From NCBI RefSeq assembly GCF_003863965.1, contig NZ_RRCN01000001.1, positions 4,918,304 to 4,982,303 on the forward strand: DNA of 64,000 nucleotides, given 5' to 3'. Shown here in pieces: positions 14,182 to 22,794 of this stretch (positions within the stretch are counted from its first letter, which is position 1; every line of letters starts with the position of its first letter). The notes under the pieces were generated by a model, which was not told the origin of the DNA, made no database searches, and was given only the letters and a program-made list of their open reading frames with translations. The position numbers and the translations under genes were made by a program. The stretch is from Paenibacillus oralis (lineage in GTDB: Bacteria > Bacillota > Bacilli > Paenibacillales > Paenibacillaceae).

Positions 14182-16545
14182 TTGGACAATAAAGACCAGG
14201 CTTGGCTTGAAGAGCAGCGCCGCGTAGAGTATGTCGCCGACCAGATCGACGCCAGAATCCGCAAACTTGAGCGGGAGGTCGGCGCGGTTCGCGGGGATGT
14301 CGTTACCATGCGCAAAGATTTTTGGGATGAAGTGACCGTCAATTTCAGCGAGGCCGATGACGTGGGCGAAACGTCCACCAGCCTCCGGCAGCAATCCCAG
14401 GTGCTTGCGGAGCGGGAAAAAAGCCACCTGCACGCTTCCGCCATGCTCGGAAAAATGAAACGGCTGAAAGAGTCCCCTTATTTCGGACGGATCGATTTCG
14501 CCGAAGCAGGAGAAGCCGCGGCCGAGGCGATCTATTTGGGCATCGCCTCCCTGCTGGAAGACGGAGACGAGCAGTTTCTCGTTTACGATTGGCGGGCGCC
14601 GATCTCCAACCTGTATTATGACAGCGTGCCCGGGCCGGCTTCTTATGAAACTCCCTCCGGCACCATATCAGGTGAGATGACGCTTAAACGGCAGTACGTC
14701 ATTCGGGGACGCGAACTGAAGCTGATGTTCGACACCGGCGTGACGATCGGGGACGAACTGCTGCAGCAGGTGCTTGGACGCAGCTCCGACGCGCAGATGA
14801 AAAGCATCGTTGCCACGATCCAGCGGGAGCAAAACCGCATCATCCGCAACGACCGCAGCCGGATGCTGATCGTGCAGGGAGCCGCGGGCAGCGGCAAGAC
14901 GTCGGCGGCCTTGCAGCGCGTCGCCTATTTGCTGTATAAGCATCGCGACGTGCTGCAGGCGGATCAGATGATATTGTTTTCCCCGAATCCGATGTTTAAC
15001 AGCTATGTATCGACCGTGCTTCCCGAGCTTGGGGAAGAGAACATGCAGCAAACGACGTTCCAGGAGTATCTCGAGCATCGGTTGGGCCGGGATTTCCAGC
15101 TTGAGGATCCATTCGTGCAGATCGAATACGTCCTGTCCGCCAGGGAAGACGAGGCTTATCAAGCGCGGATCGACGGAATCCGCTTCAAATCGTCCGTTCA
15201 TTACTTGGAGGCGATCGTCCGCTACAAGGAGCTGCTGGAGAAGAAAGCGATGAAGTTCAAGCCGCTGCGGTTTCAAGGCCGCGAGGTGATCGGCGCGGAG
15301 GCGATCGCCGCGCAATTTTACGGCTACGATCCGGCGATCCGGCTCGCCAACCGCTGCGAGCTGCTGAAGGAGTGGCTGCTTAAAGAGCTGGCCGCATTCG
15401 GCAAAGAAGAGCTGAATCAGCCTTGGGTCGAGGAGCAGATTCAGTTGCTGGACACCGAGGATTACCAGCGTGCTTACCAGCGGATGCGCCGCAAGAATCA
15501 AAGGAAGGGAGATTCCTTCAGCGACTACGAGGACGAAAAAACGATTTTGGCCAAAATGGTCGTGAGCAACCGGCTAAAGCCGCTGCGGAAATGGGTGAAA
15601 TCGTTACGCTTCGTCGATGTGACCCGGCTGTATACACAGCTGTTCAGCGATGTTTCATTGTTCCGTGAAGTGCACCCGGGAGCTTTGCCGGAGTACTGGG
15701 ATGAAATATGTGCCCAGACGCTGCGGAAAATCGCCGAAGGAGAGTTGTTTTACGAGGACATCACGCCGCTTCTGTACCTGAAGGAGCTGCTCTTGGGCTT
15801 TAGATCCAATACGTCCATTCGCCATGTCATCATTGACGAGGCCCAGGACTATTCGGCTTTTCAGCTGTTTTTCCTGAAACGGCTGTTCCCGCGGGCAAAA
15901 ATCACGGCTTTGGGCGATTTCAACCAGGCGATCTACGCGCATGGCTCCGTGCTGCAGGAATCCGGCCTTTTGGTAAACCTGTACGGTCCGGAGGAGACCG
16001 AGGTTATTTCGCTGACGCGGAGCTACCGCTCCACCAAGGAGATCGTCGAGTTTACGCGGGGCATGGTTCCGGGCGGGGAACACATCGTTCCGTTTAACCG
16101 GAGCGGGGAGCGTCCGCGCGTGACGGTTCTGGACACCCGGGAAGGGCTAATTCGGGTCTTATCGGACGATCTGAAGCGCCTGGCGGAAGAAGGATACGAG
16201 TCGGTGGCGGTCATCTGCAAAACGGCCGAGCAAAGCGCGGAGGTCCAGCGGGCGCTGGAGCCGCTTTTGCCCGTACCGCCGAAGCTGGTTAAGAAAACGA
16301 CGCTTGGTTTTGAAAAAGGGGTGCAGGTGATTCCCGCCTATTTGGCCAAAGGGGTCGAATTCGACGCCGTACTGATCTATGACGCGTCGGCGGACCAGTA
16401 TTCCCGGGAAAGCGAACGGAAGCTGTTCTACACGGCCTGTACGCGGGCGATGCACCTGCTTTATATCTACTCGCTCGGCAAGCCCAGCCCGTTTGTCACC
16501 GGCCAGGACGCCGCCCTCTACGTGAGCGAACGGCAGCTTGTCTGA
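14182..16545 (+). CDS. helD: HelD-like RNA polymerase recycling ATPase (superfamily 1 helicase fold)
   Basis: 787 residues. An N-terminal coiled coil (EQRRVEYVADQIDARIRKLE) precedes a long RNAP-binding arm and Walker A GAAGSGKTSAALQR (from about residue 233). The insert domain separates this from Walker B HVIIDEAQDYSAFQLFF, motif III-like LGDFNQAIY, LTRSYRSTKEIVEFTR, GVEFDAVLIYDAS and the terminal FYTACTRAMHLLYIY. HelD binds stalled or post-termination RNA polymerase and releases it from nucleic acid using ATP. The start is TTG at 14182, placed after AAGGGAG; no better in-frame ATG exists nearby. Monocistronic. Confidence 0.88.
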   Translation: MDNKDQAWLEEQRRVEYVADQIDARIRKLEREVGAVRGDVVTMRKDFWDEVTVNFSEADDVGETSTSLRQQSQVLAEREKSHLHASAMLGKMKRLKESPYFGRIDFAEAGEAAAEAIYLGIASLLEDGDEQFLVYDWRAPISNLYYDSVPGPASYETPSGTISGEMTLKRQYVIRGRELKLMFDTGVTIGDELLQQVLGRSSDAQMKSIVATIQREQNRIIRNDRSRMLIVQGAAGSGKTSAALQRVAYLLYKHRDVLQADQMILFSPNPMFNSYVSTVLPELGEENMQQTTFQEYLEHRLGRDFQLEDPFVQIEYVLSAREDEAYQARIDGIRFKSSVHYLEAIVRYKELLEKKAMKFKPLRFQGREVIGAEAIAAQFYGYDPAIRLANRCELLKEWLLKELAAFGKEELNQPWVEEQIQLLDTEDYQRAYQRMRRKNQRKGDSFSDYEDEKTILAKMVVSNRLKPLRKWVKSLRFVDVTRLYTQLFSDVSLFREVHPGALPEYWDEICAQTLRKIAEGELFYEDITPLLYLKELLLGFRSNTSIRHVIIDEAQDYSAFQLFFLKRLFPRAKITALGDFNQAIYAHGSVLQESGLLVNLYGPEETEVISLTRSYRSTKEIVEFTRGMVPGGEHIVPFNRSGERPRVTVLDTREGLIRVLSDDLKRLAEEGYESVAVICKTAEQSAEVQRALEPLLPVPPKLVKKTTLGFEKGVQVIPAYLAKGVEFDAVLIYDASADQYSRESERKLFYTACTRAMHLLYIYSLGKPSPFVTGQDAALYVSERQLV

Positions 16546-16592
16546 AGCCGGATAAAGCGGTTTACGAAAGCGAGATAGCGAAAATGCGAATC

Positions 16593-16757
16593 AAACGGAC
16601 AACCAATCTATTTAAGTTGAAAATACGGATTTCTACAACTTCCGAATTTAGTGGATTAAAGAAATCCGTGAACAACAGCGATCGGAAGAACATTTCACCC
16701 GGCTGTCTCTTCTGTTCGATCATTAGTTCAACTTTTTTAGCTTTCGGTTGTCCGTTT
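16593..16757. repeat. Nested fold-back element between helD and uxaC
   Basis: Three pairs of arms are nested in order. AAACGGACAACC (16593-16604) pairs with GGTTGTCCGTTT (16746-16757). AAGTTGAA (16614-16621) pairs with TTCAACTT (16727-16734). ACGGATTTCT (16625-16634) pairs with AGAAATCCGT (16660-16669). The extra 57 bases at 16670-16726 can form their own weak hairpin, giving a branched structure. No gene is seen in 16546-16977. Confidence 0.65.
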
Positions 16758-16807
16758 TTTTCGTTAGCGAATTCATAGTTCTGTAACAATAGATTGCAAA
16801 TAAAATC

Positions 16808-16840
16808 TTGCGTAAGGAAATAAAACGGATACAATATAAT
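16808..16840 (+). promoter_or_regulatory. Promoter of the uxaC operon
   Basis: TATAAT at 16835-16840 and an overlapping TACAAT at 16830-16835 are candidate -10 boxes. TTGCGT at 16808-16813 gives a 16-base spacer to TACAAT. The operator O1 begins at the last base of TATAAT. Confidence 0.6.
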
Positions 16841-16853
16841 GGTAACGTGAACA
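16840..16853. promoter_or_regulatory. Hexuronate operator O1 (LacI-type candidate)
   Basis: TGGTAACGTGAACA, a near-palindrome centred on ACGT, lies immediately downstream of the -10 box. It matches three other sites in this window at 16941, 21163 and 21231. The cognate regulator is probably the LacI-type protein encoded at 20093. Confidence 0.55.
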
Positions 16854-16940
16854 TTCAAGGATTGAGATGATCATATTGCCGACAATTATGTGATTTTTTT
16901 CTCACTATCTCTGCGCGCAGATATTTTTTTTGAGACAAAT

Positions 16941-16954
16941 TGTTCACGTTAACA
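16941..16954. promoter_or_regulatory. Hexuronate operator O2 (LacI-type candidate)
   Basis: TGTTCACGTTAACA is the reverse complement form of the O1 motif, about 100 bp from O1 and just before the uxaC ribosome binding site. Two sites at this spacing would allow DNA looping. Confidence 0.55.
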
Positions 16955-16977
16955 ATATCTTGCGGGAGGATACGGAT

Positions 16978-18405
16978 GTGGTAAAGAAATTTATGGATGA
17001 GAACTTTCTTCTCTCCACCGAAACAGCCGTACGGTTATACCACGATTGGGCCAAGGGCATGCCGATTATCGATTATCATTGCCACTTGAGCCCTCAGGAA
17101 ATTTATGAGAACAAGCAGTTTGCCAACATTACCGAGGCCTGGCTTTACGGCGACCATTACAAATGGAGAGTGATGCGCGCGAATGGCGTGGACGAAGAGT
17201 GCATCACCGGCGCGGCCAGCGACTACGACAAGTTTTTGGCCTGGGCCCGCACCGTGCCCACCTTGATTGGCAACCCCTTGTATCATTGGACGCATTTGGA
17301 GCTGCAGCGCTTTTTCGGGGTATATGAACTGCTTAGTGAAGAGACGGCTCCGCTGATTTGGGAAAAGGTGAACCGTCAGCTGCAAGGCGAAGGGTTCGGC
17401 GCTCGGGACTTCATTACGAAATCGAAGGTGGCCGTCGTTTGCACCACGGACGATCCGGCGGATACGCTGGAATATCATTTCAAGATCCGCGAGCTTTCCG
17501 GTTTTGAAACCGCTGTACTGCCAAGTTTCCGTCCGGATAAAGCGTTAGAGATCAAACGCGCGACGTTCCTGCCCTGGATCGAAAAGCTGTCCGGCGTAAG
17601 CGGGGAAACCATCGCCGATTACGACGGGTTGCTTAAGGCCTTGGAAGCGCGTATCCGCTTCTTCCATTCGGCCGGGGGTCGGGTATCCGACCACGCGATC
17701 GATGTGCTTGCGTATAAGGAAGCGACCCGTGCGGAAGCTGCCGCTGTATTTGCCAAGGCGCTCCGTGGGGAAGAGATTACGGCCGAAGAGGAAGCCATGT
17801 ACAAATCGTACACTTTGCGCTATATGAGCAAGCTTTATGCGGAACTCGGCTGGGCGATGCAGCTTCACATTCACGCGCTGCGCAACAACAACACCAAAAT
17901 GTTTAACCGCCTTGGACCGGATACGGGATACGATTCCATCAACGACGGGGCGATTGCCGCACCGCTCGCGGCTTTGCTGGACGGACTCGAGCGTGAAGGC
18001 GCGCTTCCCAAAACGATTCTGTATTCTTTGAATCCGAACGATTACCCGGTTCTAGCCAGTGTGATGGGGAGCTTCCAGGGGGCTGGTATACCCGGAAAAA
18101 TGCAGCTAGGGACAGCCTGGTGGTTCAACGATCATATCGACGGGATGACCGAGCAGATGAAAACATTAGCGAATTTGGGTGTGTTGTCCGCTTTTGTCGG
18201 AATGCTTACAGACTCCCGCAGTTTTCTGTCGTATACTCGTCATGAGTATTTCCGCAGATTGCTGTGCGCGGTGCTCGGAAACTGGGTGGAGCAAGGAGAA
18301 GCGCCGGATGATATGAAACTGCTTGGCCAAATGGTGCAAAATATTTGTTACGAAAACGCCAAGCGTTACTTTGCTTTTCCGGCCATGGCGGTGTTCCCGG
18401 GTTAA
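16978..18405 (+). CDS. uxaC: Glucuronate/galacturonate isomerase
   Basis: 475 residues. Family start KKFMDENFLLSTETAVRLYH is followed by the metal-site motif DYHCHLSP (His34, His36), WLYGDHYKWRVMRANGV, VVCTTDDPADTLEYH, the active-site block MQLHIHALRNNNTKMFNRLG, and SLNPNDYPVLASVMGSFQG. UxaC interconverts D-galacturonate and D-tagaturonate, or D-glucuronate and D-fructuronate, in the cytoplasm. The GTG at 16978 lies 7 bases after GGGAGGA; an upstream GTG at 16930 would start inside the operator region. It leads the uxaC-symporter-regulator transcript. Confidence 0.95.
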   Translation: MVKKFMDENFLLSTETAVRLYHDWAKGMPIIDYHCHLSPQEIYENKQFANITEAWLYGDHYKWRVMRANGVDEECITGAASDYDKFLAWARTVPTLIGNPLYHWTHLELQRFFGVYELLSEETAPLIWEKVNRQLQGEGFGARDFITKSKVAVVCTTDDPADTLEYHFKIRELSGFETAVLPSFRPDKALEIKRATFLPWIEKLSGVSGETIADYDGLLKALEARIRFFHSAGGRVSDHAIDVLAYKEATRAEAAAVFAKALRGEEITAEEEAMYKSYTLRYMSKLYAELGWAMQLHIHALRNNNTKMFNRLGPDTGYDSINDGAIAAPLAALLDGLEREGALPKTILYSLNPNDYPVLASVMGSFQGAGIPGKMQLGTAWWFNDHIDGMTEQMKTLANLGVLSAFVGMLTDSRSFLSYTRHEYFRRLLCAVLGNWVEQGEAPDDMKLLGQMVQNICYENAKRYFAFPAMAVFPG

Positions 18406-18419
18406 GGCCGGCGGCTCGA

Positions 18420-18478
18420 AGCCTTTTGCTGCTATCTTTTGCCCCAAAATGAATGCCGCAAAAGAAGGGCAAAAGGCT
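18420..18478 (+). repeat. Intra-operon nested hairpin with alternative pairings
   Basis: AGCCTTTTGC (18420-18429) pairs with GCAAAAGGCT (18469-18478), and inside it CTTTTGC (18436-18442) pairs with GCAAAAG (18458-18464). Left and right arms share the same core, so they can also pair crosswise. There is no U-tract, so it is not a plain terminator. Confidence 0.55.
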
Positions 18479-18576
18479 GCCAATAAGCCGATTAAAACGG
18501 AAAATACAGAACATTGTAAATTTACAAGTGAATATTTTCACAAAATTTTTCACACAAATAGAAAGAAGGATAGCAT

Positions 18577-19971
18577 ATGGGAGTGGCTGTTGCTGAACAA
18601 GCAAAAACCCTGAACAACACAGGAAGCCCAAATCAGGGCATTGGATTAAAGGAGAAAATCTCCTATGGTTTGGGCGACTTTGGAAACGGATTCATGTTTG
18701 ACCTCGGACAATTGTACTTATTGAAATATTTTACCGACGTCGCGGGCATTTCCTCGCAAGCGGCGGCGGGCATCTTCCTGGTGAGCAAATTGTTCGCGGC
18801 TTTTGTCGATCCGATCGTCGGTTCTTCGATCGACTACCGCAAAAAAATCGGCCCCCGGGGCAAATTCAGACCGTTTTTGCTGTATGGGAGCTTCGTGCTT
18901 GCCGTACTGACGGTTCTAACGTTTATTAGCCCGGGTTTATCTTCCGGCGGCAATTTATTTTACGCTTACGCCTCTTATATGATTTGGGGAATCGGTTATT
19001 CTTTCGTGAACATTCCTTACGGCTCTTTGGGGGCGGCCATTACGCAGGACACCAAAGAACGGGCGTCGCTGTCCTCGTTCCGGCAGGCCGGTTCGCTGGG
19101 CGCCCTGTTTGTGACTAGCGTTATCGTTATGCCGCTGATCGTTCGCTTCCCGAACGAAAAAATCGGGTACCCGGTTGTGATGGGACTGATGTCCGCCATC
19201 GGAGTCATTGCCTTCTTCTTTTGCTACCGCGGGACGAAGGAGCGGATTGTGAAGCAGGAGGCTCCGAAGGAAAAGTTGACTTTCATGACGATTGTCCGTA
19301 CCTTCATATCCAATAAACCGCTGCTGGTTTTGGTACTTATGACGATTTTTACAATTTCCGCCTACAACCTGAAATCGGCAATGCTGGTGTATTTCGCGGA
19401 ATATAACTTGGGCAATGTGGAACTCATGGCTTATATGAACTTCATCATCATCGGTTCTTCTTTTATCGGCGTGCTTTTCCTGCCTAAGCTGGTCGCCAAA
19501 TTCGGCAAAAAGAAAACAGCTTTGATCGGGATGGTCATCAGCGTTGCCGCCGATCTGCTGAACTTCTTTATGCCGTCCAATGTAGTGCTTTTTACGGTGC
19601 TCGCAAGCATCGCTTTTATCGGCATCAGCATTCCGAACGGCGTAACCTGGGCCTTCGTCTCCGATATTATCGATTACGGGGAATGGGTGTCCGGCGAACG
19701 CAAAGAGGGAACCACCTACTCGCTGTTTAATTTCTCGCGGAAGCTGGCGCAGTCGCTCTCCGGATTCCTTTCCGGGATCGGTCTCTGGCTGGTGGGGTAT
19801 GTCCCCAATGTAGCCCAGAAAGCAGGGACTTTAACCGGAATCAAAGGGCTGCTGCTGCTCTATCCTGCTGTGGCTTTGACGCTGGCGGCGCTTGTCATCG
19901 GTTACATGTATAAGCTGACGGACAAAAAGCACGAGCAGATTGTTCAGGAACTGCAAGCGGCCGGCAAATAA
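18577..19971 (+). CDS. GPH-family hexuronide/sugar:cation symporter
   Basis: 464 residues with twelve predicted membrane segments. The sequence has GPH family landmarks: EKISYGLGDFGNGFMFDLGQ at the first helix, DPIVGSSIDYRKKIGPRGKF in the first cytoplasmic loop, SFVNIPYGSLGAAIT, SLSSFRQAGSL and FVSDIIDYGEWVSGERKEGT near helix ten. GPH proteins bring in glycosides, pentosides or hexuronides with H+ or Na+. Its place between uxaC and the regulator (as yjmB lies beside uxaC in B. subtilis) supports uptake of hexuronates or their oligomers. The ATG follows AGAAGGAT. A nested hairpin separates it from uxaC. Confidence 0.88.
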   Translation: MGVAVAEQAKTLNNTGSPNQGIGLKEKISYGLGDFGNGFMFDLGQLYLLKYFTDVAGISSQAAAGIFLVSKLFAAFVDPIVGSSIDYRKKIGPRGKFRPFLLYGSFVLAVLTVLTFISPGLSSGGNLFYAYASYMIWGIGYSFVNIPYGSLGAAITQDTKERASLSSFRQAGSLGALFVTSVIVMPLIVRFPNEKIGYPVVMGLMSAIGVIAFFFCYRGTKERIVKQEAPKEKLTFMTIVRTFISNKPLLVLVLMTIFTISAYNLKSAMLVYFAEYNLGNVELMAYMNFIIIGSSFIGVLFLPKLVAKFGKKKTALIGMVISVAADLLNFFMPSNVVLFTVLASIAFIGISIPNGVTWAFVSDIIDYGEWVSGERKEGTTYSLFNFSRKLAQSLSGFLSGIGLWLVGYVPNVAQKAGTLTGIKGLLLLYPAVALTLAALVIGYMYKLTDKKHEQIVQELQAAGK

Positions 19972-20092
19972 GAAAAATGTGTGAATGTGTTCCCAAAGTC
20001 TTATGAAGCGTTTATCTGCTTGCCCGGGTTATGCTATTGTTAAAAGAAAATACGGTAAGTACAGGATGCTTGATAAGAGAGGGCTCATTCGG

Positions 20093-21100
20093 ATGACAGT
20101 AACGATTAAAGATCTCGCCAAGCTGGCGAACGTATCGCATACAACGGTATCCCGGGCTTTGAACAACAGCCCGTTCATCAAGGAAGAAACCAAACGCAAA
20201 ATTATGGAACTCGCGGCGCAAATGAACTATACGCCAAACGTCAACGCCAAAAGCCTGGTGATGCAGCGGTCTTACACGATCGGTCTGTTTTTTACCAGTC
20301 TGAAAAGAGGGACCTCCTCGAGCTTTTTTGCCGACGCCATGAGCGGAGTCAACCGGGTCATCGATGTCGAATACAATTTGTTCACGCGCGGTATTGAAGA
20401 CTACGAGGATTATTCCTCGATCCACCGCAAACGGTTTGACGGCATAATCGTGATGAGTCAGAGCGAATCGGACAACGCGTTTATTTACCATGTGCTGCAG
20501 CAGGAGATTCCGCTCGTTGTTCTGAACCGTCAAGTGGCAGATTCGCGGATAATCAATATTTTGTCGGATGACAAGGAAGGGGCGTGCGCGGCGGGAAAAC
20601 ATTTGATCGCCGAAGGCCACACGCGCATTGCCATGATTGAAGGGGTCGAGAGCTTTAAGTCGACGCAGCAAAGAAGGGAAGGGCTGCTGAACGCGTTGAT
20701 CGACAGCGGGATGCCGATTGTCGGCGGTTATTTCGTGCATGGGCGCTATGATATGGAAAGCGGGTTTCAGGCCATGCAGGAATTGCTCAAGCTGGAGCAG
20801 CCTCCCACCGCCGTCTTCTGTGCCAACGACGATATGGCCATCGGCGCGATGAAAGCCGTGTTTGAGCAAGGTAAAAAGGTGCCGGAGGACATCTCGGTAA
20901 TCGGCTTTGACGATATTGAGTTTGCCCAGTTTACCACACCGTCGCTGACCACCATTAAACGGCCGATCGAAGAGATCAGCGCCGAGGGCGCGAGGAGGCT
21001 GTTGCAGTTGATTGACGATCCGTCGGCCGCGGGAGAGACGCTGTTTCTAAAGACGGAGCTGATGCGGCGGAATTCCACGGGAAAGCCGGCAGGGCTGTAG
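20093..21100 (+). CDS. exuR: LacI-family repressor of hexuronate use (ExuR-like)
   Basis: 335 residues from the ATG at 20093, after GAGAGGG; a longer frame from 19985 has no family-like sequence. The N-terminus MTVTIKDLAKLANVSHTTVS and RALNNSPFIKEETKRKI form the LacI helix-turn-helix and hinge. The effector domain shows YTIGLFFTSL, FDGIIVMSQ, AMIEG, PTAVFCANDDMAIGAMKA and VIGFDDIEFAQFTTPSLTTI. The position between the symporter and uxaB mirrors exuR in Bacillus. Its targets are probably the four TTAACGTG-type sites at the uxaC and uxaB promoters, with a hexuronate as inducer. This regulatory link is inferred. Confidence 0.87.
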   Translation: MTVTIKDLAKLANVSHTTVSRALNNSPFIKEETKRKIMELAAQMNYTPNVNAKSLVMQRSYTIGLFFTSLKRGTSSSFFADAMSGVNRVIDVEYNLFTRGIEDYEDYSSIHRKRFDGIIVMSQSESDNAFIYHVLQQEIPLVVLNRQVADSRIINILSDDKEGACAAGKHLIAEGHTRIAMIEGVESFKSTQQRREGLLNALIDSGMPIVGGYFVHGRYDMESGFQAMQELLKLEQPPTAVFCANDDMAIGAMKAVFEQGKKVPEDISVIGFDDIEFAQFTTPSLTTIKRPIEEISAEGARRLLQLIDDPSAAGETLFLKTELMRRNSTGKPAGL

Positions 21101-21162
21101 GGCGCAGTAACTTTAATAAGGCCGGTTGCTTAAGGGTAGCCGGTCGCTTAATCGCTTATTTA

Positions 21163-21176
21163 TTTTAACGTGTGCA
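21163..21176. promoter_or_regulatory. Hexuronate operator O3 (LacI-type candidate)
   Basis: TTTTAACGTGTGCA, upstream of uxaB, shares TTAACGTGTGCA with O4 (21231) and TAACGTG with O1. Confidence 0.5.
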
Positions 21177-21203
21177 TTATTTGTGAACATATTGATAATA
21201 TAA

Positions 21204-21231
21204 TTGATTTGTTTTAATAGTTTGCTAATAT
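21204..21231 (+). promoter_or_regulatory. Candidate uxaBA promoter
   Basis: TTGATT (21204-21209), 16-base spacer, TAATAT (21226-21231). The -10 box touches operator O4. Confidence 0.5.
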
Positions 21232-21244
21232 GTTAACGTGTGCA
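21231..21244. promoter_or_regulatory. Hexuronate operator O4 (LacI-type candidate)
   Basis: TGTTAACGTGTGCA overlaps the proposed uxaB -10 box and start site. It lies 68 bp from O3. Confidence 0.55.
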
Positions 21245-21302
21245 TGAATGAATCAAGGTATTCAAATGATCTTATAGTCTGATGCGATGGAGGAATTTTA
21301 AG

Positions 21303-22778
21303 ATGAATCGATTAACGCAAACCATGGCGCCAAATCGCGCCGCTCGTCCGGAGAAAGTGCTGCAGTTTGGGGAAGGCAATTTTTTGCGGGCTTTTGTCGA
21401 TTGGCAGATCGACATCATGAACAAGAAGACCGATTTTAACGGAAACGTAGTGATCGTCCAACCGCTTCCCGCAGGGCTGGCCGAGGCACTGAACGAGCAG
21501 GGCGGACTTTATACCGTTTATCTGGAAGGGATGAAGGAGGGGCGGCCTGTCCGGGAGCATTCGCTGATCGAAGCGGTAGCCCGGGGCATCAATCCCTATA
21601 ATCAGTACGAGGCGTATGCCAAGCTGGCGGAAAATCCCGACCTGCGCTTTATCATCTCCAATACGACGGAGGCGGGGATTGCTTTTGTACCGTCGGACCG
21701 GCTGGAGGATCAGCCGCAATCCAGCTATCCCGGCAAGCTGACCGCCTTGCTGTACCGCCGTTTTCAACACTTTGGCGGCGACCGTTCCAAAGGCTTTATC
21801 ATTATTCCTTGCGAGCTTATCGACCGCAACGGCGATGAATTGAAAGCGATCGTGCTGAAGTATGCCGAACTCTGGAACCTGGGCGCCGATTTTGTAAGCT
21901 GGCTGCATGAAGCCAACACGTTTTGCTGCAGCCTGGTCGACCGGATTGTGCCGGGTTATCCGAAGGAGCGGATCGGGGAAATCACGGAAGACCTGGGGTA
22001 TGAAGACCGGTTTGTCGTTGTAGGCGAGCAGTTTCATCTGTGGGTCATCGAGGGGCCGCAGCGGATCAAGGAAGAATTCCCGGCGGAGCTTGCGGGGCTG
22101 CAGGTGCTGGTCGTGGACGATATGACCCCGTACCGGACCCGCAAGGTACGAATTCTGAACGGGGCGCATACCGCCTTAACCCCGGTGTCTTACCTTTACG
22201 GGCTGGAAACGGTGGGCGAAAGCGTCGATCACCCGCTCGTGGGAAAATTCATAGAGTCGCTGATATATGACGAGATCATTCCTACCCTGGAGCTGCCGAA
22301 GGAGGAGCTGAGATCTTTTGCGGCGGCCGTGCTTGAACGGTTCCGCAATCCGTTTGTCCGCCACTATTTAATGAGCATTGCGCTGAATTCCGTGTCCAAA
22401 TTCAAAACCCGGGACCTGCCGACGTTGCTTACCTATTCCAAAGAGCAAGGGAAATTGCCGAGGAAGCTCACCTTCTCGTTCGCCGCGCTGCTGGCGTTCT
22501 ACAAAGGAAAACGCGGCGAGGAGCCGATCGAGCTCGCCGACGATCAGGATGTGCTGGATCAATTTGCCGCATTGTGGCAGGCTTGCGACGGTTCCCGTGA
22601 AGCCATCCGCCGTCTCGTATCCGAAGCCCTTGCTTCAAAGGAACGCTGGGGCGCGGATTTGAACGGGGTGAACGGGCTGACCGATCAACTGGCAGAAGAT
22701 TTGTACCGCATCGAATCGGCAGGTATGGTGCGAGCGCTGGGCGATTTGCTCGGAACATCCGCCGCTGCCGATCGATGA
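21303..22778 (+). CDS. uxaB: Tagaturonate reductase (altronate oxidoreductase)
   Basis: 491 residues of the mannitol dehydrogenase family. The NAD-binding start is LQFGEGNFLRAFVDWQIDIM. Further hallmarks are FIISNTTEAGIAFVPSDRL, GFIIIPCELIDRNGDELK, NTFCCSLVDRIVPGYPKE, DDMTPYRTRKVRILNGAHTA and VRHYLMSIALNSVSKFKTRD (the catalytic Lys/Asn region). It reduces D-tagaturonate to D-altronate with NADH. The ATG at 21303 lies 8 bases after GGAGGA; an ATG at 21282 lacks a site. It begins the second transcript of the galacturonate module, with uxaA 16 bases downstream. Confidence 0.94.
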   Translation: MNRLTQTMAPNRAARPEKVLQFGEGNFLRAFVDWQIDIMNKKTDFNGNVVIVQPLPAGLAEALNEQGGLYTVYLEGMKEGRPVREHSLIEAVARGINPYNQYEAYAKLAENPDLRFIISNTTEAGIAFVPSDRLEDQPQSSYPGKLTALLYRRFQHFGGDRSKGFIIIPCELIDRNGDELKAIVLKYAELWNLGADFVSWLHEANTFCCSLVDRIVPGYPKERIGEITEDLGYEDRFVVVGEQFHLWVIEGPQRIKEEFPAELAGLQVLVVDDMTPYRTRKVRILNGAHTALTPVSYLYGLETVGESVDHPLVGKFIESLIYDEIIPTLELPKEELRSFAAAVLERFRNPFVRHYLMSIALNSVSKFKTRDLPTLLTYSKEQGKLPRKLTFSFAALLAFYKGKRGEEPIELADDQDVLDQFAALWQACDGSREAIRRLVSEALASKERWGADLNGVNGLTDQLAEDLYRIESAGMVRALGDLLGTSAAADR

Positions 22779-22794
22779 TGGGGAGGGCGCGCGA

